A stretch of 22,746 nucleotides of DNA from contig JBCDDJ010000047.1 of the NCBI GenBank assembly GCA_039180385.1, positions 1 through 22,746 of the forward strand, given 5' to 3'. Position numbers and translations under genes: made by a program. Below the pieces are notes generated by a model that saw only the letters and a list, made by a program, of their open reading frames with translations, ran no database searches and was not told the origin of the DNA. Positions 1-6,529 of this stretch are shown here, in pieces (positions within the stretch are counted from its first letter, which is position 1; each line of letters opens with the position of its first letter). Source of the DNA: SIO4C1 sp039180385. Its GTDB lineage: Bacteria > Cyanobacteriota > Cyanobacteriia > Phormidesmidales > Phormidesmidaceae.

Positions 1-128
1 AACAGCTCAATTTTTGTGGTGTGACTCTGCGGGCTAGGGCTACCCATTTTGAATCTGGGCGAGCAGGGCAAACATCGTAGACAAACCATCCTAACCCGCA
101 GCCAATATCACAAAACTAGAGCAGGCCT

Positions 129-872
129 TTATTGTTCGCCTTGGCTAGAACGGATGTAGTTAACTGCATCCGAATCTGGTAACAAATAGAGCAAATTCAA
201 ATTTTCGTCATCGGTGTCTTCCATCTGGGAGATCAAAGACTCTAGCGAAACCACTTGAATATCGATCCGTTCCCTCAGTTCAGGTCGAGCTTCACCCAAA
301 GCATTTAGGGCAGTCTCAATATCTTGCTGTGAAAAAAACGCTGGGACAATCGGCTCACCGTTATTTAAGTCGCCAATGGGCAGCAGCACATAGGAGCCAT
401 CATCTATATATCGGGGCAAAAAGATCGGCACCCCTGACGAAAACTCACTATTAATCTCAACCGCGGCACTGACTTCTTCACCCTGGGGCACAAACAGTAA
501 TCGCAAAGGGATATCACTCTGAGCCTGAGCCTGTTGATAAAGGGCTGCAAGCTCGACCCAACCTACTATCGCAGACGCTTCAAAGTTCGGATCTTCTTGC
601 CGCTGTAGCGTTAGATACTCCTCAGCATCTTCGCCACTAAAAAATACGTAGAGCAGGGCAATTTCTTGTTCTTCGCCCCCATCTTCCGGTTGACCGACCA
701 GCCGACTGGTAATGTAAGCCCCTTCTGGGTTTGCCACCACAAAAGCCGGAATCGCCGATAGCTTAATAGCGACCTCTTCGTCGGTGAGCGCCTGAACTCG
801 CTGGGGCACAACGCCCAGTAAAGCACCACCGATTAACCCTAAGGTCAGCATCCGATGAAATATTGACCGCAT
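129..872 (-). CDS. Tic22-like family protein, exported
   Basis: The 247-residue product resembles cyanobacterial Tic22-like proteins, relatives of the chloroplast intermembrane-space import factor. Cyanobacterial members are reported in the periplasm or thylakoid lumen with chaperone-like roles in outer-membrane biogenesis. Residues 1-28 look like a Sec signal peptide: basic start (MRSIFHR), hydrophobic core (LGLIGGALLGVV), and a likely cleavage after VQA. The mature part has the family's pattern of short hydrophobic strands such as IPAFVVANPEG and VPIFLPRYID, with an acidic C-terminus. The ATG at 872 is chosen because GGAGG lies 5 bases upstream; a TTG at 884 would put that ribosome site inside the gene. 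It stands alone, transcribed away from the tRNA-Pro gene behind it. Family assignment is from sequence pattern and is fairly firm; function is by homology. Confidence 0.8.
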   Translation of the reverse strand: MRSIFHRMLTLGLIGGALLGVVPQRVQALTDEEVAIKLSAIPAFVVANPEGAYITSRLVGQPEDGGEEQEIALLYVFFSGEDAEEYLTLQRQEDPNFEASAIVGWVELAALYQQAQAQSDIPLRLLFVPQGEEVSAAVEINSEFSSGVPIFLPRYIDDGSYVLLPIGDLNNGEPIVPAFFSQQDIETALNALGEARPELRERIDIQVVSLESLISQMEDTDDENLNLLYLLPDSDAVNYIRSSQGEQ

Positions 873-945
873 ATATCCTCCCAACAGAGCTGTCCGTAAA
901 CCAAATCATGATGCAGTAAAAAATGATTCTCCGTAGGGAATGATG

Positions 946-989
946 GACAATTCCAAAATTGTCAGACAGCTTGTCAGCTAACCTGACAA
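946..989. repeat. Two adjacent perfect inverted repeats upstream of the Tic22-like gene
   Basis: GACAATT/AATTGTC (946-952 and 957-963, 4-base loop) is followed by TTGTCAG/CTGACAA (971-977 and 983-989, 5-base loop). Both lie 75-120 bases upstream of the Tic22-like start. They share a GACAA/TTGTC core, so the core occurs four times within 44 bases. This could be an operator or a terminator for the upstream tRNA-Pro transcript, which reads toward it. No T-run follows on either strand. Confidence 0.5.
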
Positions 990-1086
990 GCGCCTAAGAT
1001 GCTAGCCAAAAACTACCAGCCAAACACACCCTGGATGATTCATTTCATCCTGACTCATCAATCATTACTACTAACCTGAGCGAAAA

Positions 1087-1160
1087 TCGGGATGACAGGA
1101 TTCGAACCTGCGACATCCTGCTCCCAAAGCAGGCGCGCTACCAAGCTGCGCTACATCCCG
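1087..1160 (-). tRNA. trnP-UGG: tRNA-Pro (anticodon UGG)
   Basis: The minus strand folds into a complete cloverleaf of 74 nt. The acceptor stem is CGGGATG/CATCCCG with discriminator A. The anticodon stem CCTGC/GCAGG encloses loop TTTGGGA (anticodon TGG). The T arm is GCAGG-TTCGAAT-CCTGT. The 3' CCA is not encoded. The gene lies 54 bases from the start of the divergent DUF4332 gene. Confidence 0.97.
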
Positions 1161-1213
1161 TAATATGGCCGTAAGATGCCCCATCCAATAACCGCCTGCC
1201 TATTATACCCAAA

Positions 1214-1651
1214 ATGGCCAGATTCAATGTGACTTTACCCGCCATTATGCAATCTCAAAATTGGCCCATTCAACAAATCCCTGGCATATCTCGCCCACAG
1301 CTCAATCAGCTGGCAAAATTTGGGGTCACCACCACCTCTGAGCTACTGCATTACTGCCAGCAGCCCAACCAACGGCGACAGCTATCGCAATCATTGTCAA
1401 TTTCTATCCGCGACATCAACAAGTGGATCGCGATGTCAGATCTAGCTCGCATTCCCAACGTTGGCTGGCAATATTGTGGGCTTTTACTCCACGCTGGCAT
1501 TGGATCAGTGTCTCAGCTTGCGACGATGCCCGTGCAGCAAGTCCACAAGCAGATTCAGCGGCTGCAGGTGCAACATCTACAACGGGCTGACCTCTGCCCC
1601 AATCGAGGGCAGGTGGCAGAGTGGATTCAGAGTGCCCAGCGACTGCGTTGA
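1214..1651 (+). CDS. DUF4332 helix-hairpin-helix protein
   Basis: A 145-residue soluble protein with two helix-hairpin-helix-like units. The first is around residues 20-45 (IPGISRPQLNQLAKFGVTTT), the second around 79-103 (IPNVGWQYCGLLLHAGIGSV). This spacing is typical of DUF4332 proteins, which resemble the DNA-binding HhH regions of ligases and polymerases. No catalytic residues are visible, and nucleic-acid binding is inference. Neither the ATG at 1214 nor the in-frame ATG at 1247 (MQSQNWPIQQIPG) has a clear ribosome site. The later start leaves the conserved part intact and may be the true one. The gene converges on the GNAT gene, with a dispersed repeat in the gap. Confidence 0.75.
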   Translation: MARFNVTLPAIMQSQNWPIQQIPGISRPQLNQLAKFGVTTTSELLHYCQQPNQRRQLSQSLSISIRDINKWIAMSDLARIPNVGWQYCGLLLHAGIGSVSQLATMPVQQVHKQIQRLQVQHLQRADLCPNRGQVAEWIQSAQRLR

Positions 1652-1711
1652 GGCTAGTATTTTGACAGGATTCAATCTTTGGGTTTGGTGAGATAGTGAG
1701 TGCGCTACCTC

Positions 1712-1731
1712 ACCGAAATTTTAAGCTTGAC
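1712..1731. repeat. 20-bp dispersed repeat, copy 1 (inverted copy at 9988-10007)
   Basis: ACCGAAATTTTAAGCTTGAC occurs here, and its exact reverse complement occurs at 9988-10007. Similarity extends weakly outwards (CAG one base further; GTGAGT/ACTCAC motifs on the other flank). It lies in the gap between two convergent genes, 6 bases past the GNAT stop codon. The second copy is also between convergent genes. Confidence 0.8.
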
Positions 1732-1737
1732 TCAGCA

Positions 1738-2259
1738 CTAATCTGGATACCAAAACATGCCTTTGATCCCCTCGGGGTCAGACATGAAGCCCAGCCGTTG
1801 ATAAAACTCTACCACTTGCGGATCGGCAAAGAGGGTGACATTGCTGATGTCTTCACTGCGAAGCTTTTTGATCAAATGTTTCATCAGCGCCTTACCTAGC
1901 CCCTGACCTTGAAAATCGGGGTGAACCACCACATCCCAAATAGTGGCGTTAAAAGCATGGTCAGAGGTGGCCCGCGAAAACCCAACCAATCGCTTGCGGT
2001 TACCTCGCTGCTCCCACATGGTGACCACTAAAAAACTATATTGAATTGCCTTTTTAACCTTTCGAATGGGGCGACGCGACCAGCCAACAGCGTCACAAAG
2101 CTCTTCTAGCTCATAAAGGTCAATATTGCGGTCTGTACTAAAGAAAACCCGCGTATTTTGGTCAAAACTCGGCGCTTCGGCGATATAACCGTCAGATACA
2201 GCTTGCGTGGGCGCAGAGGAAGCCTCGGGGGGACTAAACAAGCTTTTCCAGAAACCCAT
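1738..2259 (-). CDS. GNAT-family N-acetyltransferase, Ycf52-like
   Basis: The 173-residue protein has a variable 40-residue N-terminus followed by a GNAT fold. Acetyl-CoA-binding motif A is at residues 110-130 (VVVHPDFQGQGLGKALMKHL, with the Q-x-x-G-x-G/A-like QGQGLG). Motif B is VVEFYQRLGF near the C-terminus. The layout matches the Ycf52-like acetyltransferases shared by cyanobacteria and red algal plastids. Plant relatives are the plastid NSI/SNAT enzymes; a cyanobacterial member is reported to acetylate serotonin in vitro. The native substrate (protein lysine, N-terminus or small amine) cannot be told from sequence. The ATG at 2259 has no strong ribosome site. It diverges from the ACT-domain gene across 281 bases that carry a palindrome. 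Confidence 0.85.
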   Translation of the reverse strand: MGFWKSLFSPPEASSAPTQAVSDGYIAEAPSFDQNTRVFFSTDRNIDLYELEELCDAVGWSRRPIRKVKKAIQYSFLVVTMWEQRGNRKRLVGFSRATSDHAFNATIWDVVVHPDFQGQGLGKALMKHLIKKLRSEDISNVTLFADPQVVEFYQRLGFMSDPEGIKGMFWYPD

Positions 2260-2369
2260 TCAAGCAAATACAAGAGACGTTCGACTGCAAAAAAACAGTA
2301 CTAGCAGTATATCCTTAAGCTTCCGTAAGGAATAAAGAATATAAGCCACTGCCAATAAATCCATCAAAG

Positions 2370-2390
2370 TTATCTAACGAACTTAGATAA
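2370..2390. promoter_or_regulatory. Operator-like palindrome in a divergent promoter region
   Basis: TTATCTAA-CGAAC-TTAGATAA is a perfect 8-bp inverted repeat with a 5-bp spacer. It lies between the divergent GNAT and ACT-domain genes, 111 bases from the GNAT start. A second small palindrome, CTTAGCTAAG, is at 2475-2484. The geometry fits a dimeric regulator site, but no regulator gene is adjacent. No clear sigma-70 promoter was identified. Confidence 0.45.
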
Positions 2391-2540
2391 TTACGGGCAA
2401 ACTAAAGCGTGACGACTAGGCTTATGCTAGGAACTTGCAGTCTGAACAGTCATGTCTCAGACGACAGCCTAAATCTTAGCTAAGTTTTATCGTAACGGTT
2501 CAAATGCAATGGCTTGGCAAACACGGGGCAACCTCAATCC

Positions 2541-3266
2541 ATGACAGCTGGTTTAAGAACATCTACTATAGATCTGCTCAAGCGCTTTAACCGGGCGTTT
2601 CCCCAGTTCTATGACCAGTTTGTGAGCAGCGAAATCCAGCTGCAAAATCTGAGACTGGCCTATCAGCTTTACAAAACCAAGAAAGCCGTCATCGACGTTA
2701 AGCCAGAGGGCAACCGCAGTGCGCTACATTTTGCCTACCGTAACCAGTCATTCATCCTCAGCGATATTTTTGGAGTATTGGCGGCCTACGGTCTGACGAT
2801 TCATAATCTCAGCCTGTATGGGCAAATCTATCCACCCATGCTGGTATTTATTAAGCTGGTGGTCTCGCGCGGTGGCAAGGCGCTCACAGACAAAACAGCA
2901 GATAACGTTTGTCGTGCGATTCGAGAGGCCCTGGCAGGTCGCTTTGAAGTCGAAGAAATGCTCAGCGTTGAATTTAACTTAGACGCGGGGCTAGAGCAGG
3001 TTGAAACTGAGTTTTATGTGGATCCGGTCTTCCATTTGCCAGCCCTGTTAATTGAGGCCGATAACCAACCTGGGCTGTTTTACAAAGTGATGTATGCGAT
3101 TTGGCAAGAAGATTTACTAGTGGTTAATGCTAATCTACTAGTATGGCGGGGACGCACACGATTGATCTTGTACCTCCTGGGCCCAAACGAGAGCCTGATC
3201 CCAGAATATCTGGGGCAAAAAATTGCAGAAAGCGTTCGGCATCGCCTACTAGGCCAGCCGTTTTAA
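2541..3266 (+). CDS. ACT-like domain protein conserved in cyanobacteria (function unknown)
   Basis: A 241-residue soluble protein. Two stretches have the strand-helix-strand pattern of ACT regulatory domains. The first runs roughly from AVIDVKPEGNRSALHFAY to the LVFIKLVVSRGG strand. The second is ALLIEADNQPGLFYKVMYAI, whose D-x-P-G-L-F turn is the classic ACT signature, followed by RTRLILYLLGP. Tandem ACT domains resemble the sensor end of GlnD-type proteins, but no nucleotidyltransferase or HD domain is present, so it may be a free-standing amino-acid sensor. I cannot name the ligand. The ATG at 2541 is preferred over a TTG at 2514, although neither has a good ribosome site. The alpha/beta hydrolase follows after 22 bases, suggesting one transcript. 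Confidence 0.7.
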   Translation: MTAGLRTSTIDLLKRFNRAFPQFYDQFVSSEIQLQNLRLAYQLYKTKKAVIDVKPEGNRSALHFAYRNQSFILSDIFGVLAAYGLTIHNLSLYGQIYPPMLVFIKLVVSRGGKALTDKTADNVCRAIREALAGRFEVEEMLSVEFNLDAGLEQVETEFYVDPVFHLPALLIEADNQPGLFYKVMYAIWQEDLLVVNANLLVWRGRTRLILYLLGPNESLIPEYLGQKIAESVRHRLLGQPF

Positions 3267-3288
3267 CCATTAGGACTTATCCTCTACG

Positions 3289-4266
3289 ATGCCAGTGGCC
3301 AATGTCTTGGGGGTCCCTCATACCTATGAGCTGACACCCGCTGAGCTGACATCTACGACACCCCAGTCAACAGCTCTAGTTTTTATCCATGGTTGGTTAC
3401 TAAGCCGCCACTACTGGCGACCCATGATTCAAGCCTTGTCAGCGGAATATACCTGCCTGGCCTACGACTTGCGGGGCTTTGGAGATTCTACTCAGCAGCT
3501 TGACCGACGAGGCCAAACCTGTCTCCTCACCTCAATGGGGCAACCTCCCGAGGCAACCGCAGATATATCACCGTCTAGTCCTCAGCAAAATTCTCAGCAG
3601 GTTGTCCAATTTGCGCCACTATCTGCTTCGAGTTATAGCTTAATGGCCTATGCCGAGGATCTGGTTTCCCTTTTGCAAACCCTCAAATGCGATCGCGTTT
3701 GGTTAGTCGGGCATTCCCTCGGGGGCAGCGTTGCCCTGTGGGCTGCCCATCTCGCCCCAAAACTAGTGCAAGGGGTGATTTGCATGAATGCAGGGGGGGG
3801 GGTTTATATCCAAAAAGCCTTTGATCAGTTTCGCACTGCTGGGCAGCAAATGGTCCAGGTCAGACCCCACTGGCTGCGCCATTTGCCGCTGTTGCCCCGC
3901 ATCTTTGCCAATATCATGGTGGCCCATTCGCTCCAACTGCGGTGGGGCCAACAGCGGCTCTACGACTTTCTCAGGGCCGACGCCCAGGCCGCCCGTGAGT
4001 CGCTACTGGCCTCAACCACCGAAACGGAAGTACATCGCTTACCCTATCTGGTCTCCCAGCTTAAGCAGCCCGCTTATTTTATTACCGGCAGCAATGACCA
4101 GGTGATGGAGCCCCGCTACGTGCGCCACCTGGCCAGCTTTCATCGTTTGTTTCGCCAGGGCCAGCCCAACGTGATCGAGTTGGCCCAGTGCGGCCACTTT
4201 GCCATGCTCGAGCAAACCCCCCAGGTGGCGAAGACGGTGCAGGAGATTTTGGAGAAAAGCGAGTGA
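3289..4266 (+). CDS. Alpha/beta hydrolase
   Basis: A 325-residue alpha/beta hydrolase. The oxyanion-loop HGW is in FIHGWLLSRHYW. The nucleophile elbow is GHSLGG with Ser143, and the acid is probably Asp270 (GSNDQV). The catalytic His303 lies in CGHFAMLEQTP. About 40 residues from position 79 (CLLTSMGQPPEAT onward) form a Gln/Pro/Ser-rich insertion not usual for the fold. There is no signal peptide or membrane segment, so it should be cytosolic. The substrate (ester, amide or halide) is undetermined. A run of ten G at 3793-3802 encodes Gly169-Gly171 and the first base of Val172. The gene probably shares a transcript with the ACT-domain gene. Its stop codon touches an inverted repeat that fills the gap to convergent tsaD. 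Confidence 0.85.
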   Translation: MPVANVLGVPHTYELTPAELTSTTPQSTALVFIHGWLLSRHYWRPMIQALSAEYTCLAYDLRGFGDSTQQLDRRGQTCLLTSMGQPPEATADISPSSPQQNSQQVVQFAPLSASSYSLMAYAEDLVSLLQTLKCDRVWLVGHSLGGSVALWAAHLAPKLVQGVICMNAGGGVYIQKAFDQFRTAGQQMVQVRPHWLRHLPLLPRIFANIMVAHSLQLRWGQQRLYDFLRADAQAARESLLASTTETEVHRLPYLVSQLKQPAYFITGSNDQVMEPRYVRHLASFHRLFRQGQPNVIELAQCGHFAMLEQTPQVAKTVQEILEKSE

Positions 4267-4327
4267 TTTTAGATTTTGGATTGGAGGCATTGAGCAATCT
4301 AAAATCCAAAATCCCCAATCCAAAATC
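4265..4327. repeat. GATTTTGGATT-type inverted repeat between convergent genes
   Basis: GATTTTGGATTGG (4272-4284) pairs perfectly with CCAATCCAAAATC (4315-4327). The loop carries further copies of the ATCTAAAATCCAAAATC theme. The element fills the gap between the hydrolase stop and the tsaD stop and slightly overlaps both. It is of the AT-rich TTTTGGATT repeat type common between cyanobacterial genes. It could form a hairpin in either transcript and act as a two-way terminator. Confidence 0.7.
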
Positions 4328-5366
4328 AACCGTAGAGGCTCATCACCGCTGTCACCGGCATCCTCGACTGGCTCCCTAGCCCCAGGGACGACTGATGGCC
4401 TAGCTTAAGATGCTCGGCGGCGGCGCAGGCGATCATGGCGGCGTTGTCGGTGCAAAACTTTAGGGGGGGAAATAAGACCGTTAAATTATGCTGGGTGGCG
4501 GCGGTTTGTAGGTGCGATCGCAACCCGCTATTGGCGGCGACCCCACCCCCCACGACAATCGTGCTTAACCCTTGATCGAGGGCACAGGCCACGGCTCGTT
4601 TGGTCAGGGCTCGGGCCACCGTCGCCTGAAAGCTGGCAGCGATATCGGCCACTGGCAGCGATTCGGAATCTTGCTTAAGGCGCTCTACCAGACGCAGCAC
4701 CGCGGTCTTAAGGCCGCTAAAGCTGGCATCGTAGGGGTGATAGCCCCCCTCAGGCAGTGAAATCTTGCCCTCGGGCAGGGGAAACGCGTTGGGGTTACCC
4801 TGTTGGGTAAGGCGATCAATCACGGGACCGCCAGGGTAGCCCAGCCCTAGCAGCCGTGCCACCTTATCAAAGGCCTCGCCAGCCGCATCATCGCGGGTTT
4901 TGCCCAGCACCTGATAGTCGCCACAGCCCCTAACGTGGACCAGGCTGGTGTGCCCCCCCGACACCAGCAAGCAAAGAAACGGCGGGACTAACTCTGGCTG
5001 ACTCAAATAGGCAGCATAGAGATGCCCCTCCAGGTGATGAACCCCGATAAACGGCTTTTGATGGACCATGGCCAGGGTTTTGCCCGCTGCCACCCCCACC
5101 AGCAAGGCCCCCACCAGCCCCGGCGCACAGGTCGCCGCCACCCCATCAATGGCAGACCACGCCACCCCAGACTGGTCTAGCGCCGCCGCCAAGATATCCC
5201 CCAGGCTAATCAAATGCTGGCGGGAGGCTAGCTCGGGCACAACCCCCCCAAACCGCTGGTGTAAGTCAATTTGGGAGGCCACCACGTTACTCAGGACAGT
5301 GCGATCGCGCACAATCGCAACAGAGGTTTCATCACAGCTGGTTTCGAGGGCCAAGATGGTAGGCAT
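4326..5366 (-). CDS. tsaD: tRNA N6-adenosine threonylcarbamoyltransferase TsaD
   Basis: The 346-residue protein is a full-length TsaD (Kae1/Gcp family). With TsaB and TsaE it transfers the threonylcarbamoyl group from TC-AMP to A37 of ANN-decoding tRNAs in the cytoplasm. Visible signatures are the N-terminal phosphate loop (ILALETSCDETSVAIV), the metal ligands His111 and His115 in HLEGHLYAAY, the nucleotide-binding SGGHT at 136-140, the glycine-rich VVGGGVAANSGLR, and the C-terminal FCTDNAAMIA with the third metal ligand Asp. The ATG at 5366 begins the conserved MPTILALETSC start. No ribosome site precedes it, because tandem repeats lie there instead. It diverges from psaF; I recall this neighbourhood from other cyanobacteria but could not check it. 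Confidence 0.97.
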   Translation of the reverse strand: MPTILALETSCDETSVAIVRDRTVLSNVVASQIDLHQRFGGVVPELASRQHLISLGDILAAALDQSGVAWSAIDGVAATCAPGLVGALLVGVAAGKTLAMVHQKPFIGVHHLEGHLYAAYLSQPELVPPFLCLLVSGGHTSLVHVRGCGDYQVLGKTRDDAAGEAFDKVARLLGLGYPGGPVIDRLTQQGNPNAFPLPEGKISLPEGGYHPYDASFSGLKTAVLRLVERLKQDSESLPVADIAASFQATVARALTKRAVACALDQGLSTIVVGGGVAANSGLRSHLQTAATQHNLTVLFPPLKFCTDNAAMIACAAAEHLKLGHQSSLGLGSQSRMPVTAVMSLYG

Positions 5367-5374
5367 AGGACAGG

Positions 5375-5402
5375 GTGAAGGGCGAAAGGTGAAGGGCGAA
5401 AG
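5375..5402. repeat. Two perfect tandem 14-bp repeats directly upstream of tsaD
   Basis: GTGAAGGGCGAAAG is present twice head to tail (5375-5388 and 5389-5402), starting 8 bases from the tsaD start codon. On the tsaD strand this reads as a pyrimidine-rich CTTTCGCCCTTCAC leader with no Shine-Dalgarno sequence. Confidence 0.85.
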
Positions 5403-5407
5403 GCGCT

Positions 5408-5485
5408 AGCGAAGCCATGCCCCTTGGGCTATGGGGCGAAAGGCGTATAGCCCAAGGGGCAGACAAGAAAAGCGAAGCCATGCCC
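5408..5485. repeat. Hairpin plus direct repeats of the AGCGAAGCCATGCCC type
   Basis: GCCCCTTGGGCTAT (5419-5432) and ATAGCCCAAGGGGC (5447-5460) are perfect 14-bp arms around a 14-base loop. The flanking 15-mer AGCGAAGCCATGCCC occurs at 5408-5422 and again at 5471-5485. The whole resembles short dispersed GC-rich repeats between genes in filamentous cyanobacteria. It lies between the divergent tsaD and psaF genes and is too far from psaF (about 290 bases) to be a core promoter part. Confidence 0.75.
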
Positions 5486-5638
5486 TCTTAGCCCTATCTA
5501 TCGTATCGAGAATCCGATCGCGTCGAGAATCCGAGTTCTTCCCCCTGCCCCTTTCGCCCTACCTCCTTCGCCCCAATCTATGGAATCACTTCCCACCTCC
5601 AGCCAACCCTTTATCTTTCCATCAAAGTATTTCGGGAT

Positions 5639-5690
5639 GTTACGGTCTGTTTGCAATTGCCTTTACGGGGTTTCCGCGCAGGGATATGAT
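5639..5690 (+). promoter_or_regulatory. Candidate psaF promoter with HLR1-like site
   Basis: A -10-like TATGAT (5685-5690) is preceded at 17 bases by a weak -35, TTTACG (5662-5667). Just upstream, GTTACGGT-CT-GTTTGCAA (5639-5656) is an imperfect match to the HLR1 direct repeat (two GTTACA-type octamers, 2-base spacer). HLR1 is bound by the response regulator RpaB at many photosystem I promoters. The start would leave a leader of about 80 bases before psaF. The HLR1 call is tentative because its second half is poor. Confidence 0.4.
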
Positions 5691-5777
5691 GCCTACTAAA
5701 GTCAGGTAGAGTCTTGCTTAACGCTGACTACGTTCTATGAATAAACCTTGTCTTTTGTAAATTAAAGGAAGTACTGT

Positions 5778-6278
5778 ATGCGACGGTTGTTTGCTCTGGC
5801 TTTAGTCGTTTGCCTTTGGTTTGGTTTCGCAGCGCCTGCCTCTGCTGGGGTGGCCGGTGACAATGTAGCTGGGTTAACCCCCTGTGGCGAGTCTGCGGCA
5901 TTCCAACAGCGCGCTGCTAATGCAAGTACTGATGCTGCCAAAGCACGTTTTGAATTTTATGCAAATTCCAGCTTGCTGTGTGGCGAAGATGGGCTTCCCC
6001 ATCTGATTGTAGACGGCGATTTTGCCCACCTGGGTGAGTTCATCATTCCCAGCATTTTGTTTCTATACATTACGGGCTGGATTGGTTGGGCCGGTCGGTC
6101 TTACATCATCGGTGCCCGTAAGGCTGGTAAAGCTGAGGAAAAGGAGATCATTATCGACTTGCCTCTGGCGATCGCAAGTTCTCTAGGTGGAGCAGCGTGG
6201 CCTCTGGTTGCGTTCAAAGAAATGGCCTCCGGGGAAATGTTTGCTAATGACAACGAAATTACCGTGTCACCTCGGTAA
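5778..6278 (+). CDS. psaF: Photosystem I subunit III PsaF
   Basis: The 166-residue product is PsaF, the lumen-exposed photosystem I subunit. A hydrophobic export signal covers residues 1-23 (MRRLFALALVVCLWFGFAAP, then ASA). The mature start carries the typical AGLTPC. Cys36 and Cys68 are the conserved lumenal disulfide pair. Two hydrophobic segments follow, FIIPSILFLYITGWIGWAG and LPLAIASSLGGAAWPLVAF. As in other cyanobacteria, the lysine-rich plastocyanin-docking helix of plants and algae is absent. The ATG at 5778 has an AGGA ribosome site 9 bases upstream. psaJ follows after 42 bases, forming the classic psaFJ operon. Confidence 0.97.
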   Translation: MRRLFALALVVCLWFGFAAPASAGVAGDNVAGLTPCGESAAFQQRAANASTDAAKARFEFYANSSLLCGEDGLPHLIVDGDFAHLGEFIIPSILFLYITGWIGWAGRSYIIGARKAGKAEEKEIIIDLPLAIASSLGGAAWPLVAFKEMASGEMFANDNEITVSPR

Positions 6279-6320
6279 GGTTCACTTTGAATACCTAAGT
6301 TTGCTCTGAGAGAGAAGTTT

Positions 6321-6443
6321 ATGAACGATCTGATCAAATATCTATCGACTGCGCCAGTGGTCGCCGCCATTTGGATGACGATTACGGCAGGCATCCTGAT
6401 TGAGTTCAATCGATTCTTTCCTGACCTGCTCCTACATCCGTAA
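6321..6443 (+). CDS. psaJ: Photosystem I subunit IX PsaJ
   Basis: This is a 40-residue single-span membrane protein. It begins MNDLIKYLSTAPVVAAIWM and ends in IEFNRFFPDLLLHP, the standard PsaJ pattern: a short N-terminus with APV, one helix, and the RF/YPD-like C-terminus. PsaJ sits next to PsaF at the edge of the photosystem I monomer and stabilises it. An AGAGAG sequence at 6308-6313, 7 bases before the ATG, may serve as ribosome site. A strong hairpin 17 bases after the stop ends the psaFJ transcript. Confidence 0.95.
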   Translation: MNDLIKYLSTAPVVAAIWMTITAGILIEFNRFFPDLLLHP

Positions 6444-6460
6444 TTTAGACAGATATCTTT

Positions 6461-6503
6461 AACAAGAAACCCACTGGCTTTAAAGGCCAGTGGGTTTCTT
6501 GTT
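6461..6503 (+). terminator. Hairpin terminator of psaFJ
   Basis: AACAAGAAACCCACTGGC (6461-6478) and GCCAGTGGGTTTCTTGTT (6486-6503) form a perfect 18-bp stem with a 7-base loop. The T-rich 3' half (TTTCTTGTT) supplies a partial U-tract. The convergent DUF5340-like gene ends 27 bases beyond, so the hairpin may serve both strands. Confidence 0.85.
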
Positions 6504-6529
6504 GTGTCCTTAAATATTCAGATTAGCGA

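Noticed and set aside
3..80. Short plus-strand open frame at the left edge that could be the tail of an upstream gene
   Set aside because: Only 25 codons are visible, with no recognisable family and no supporting signal.
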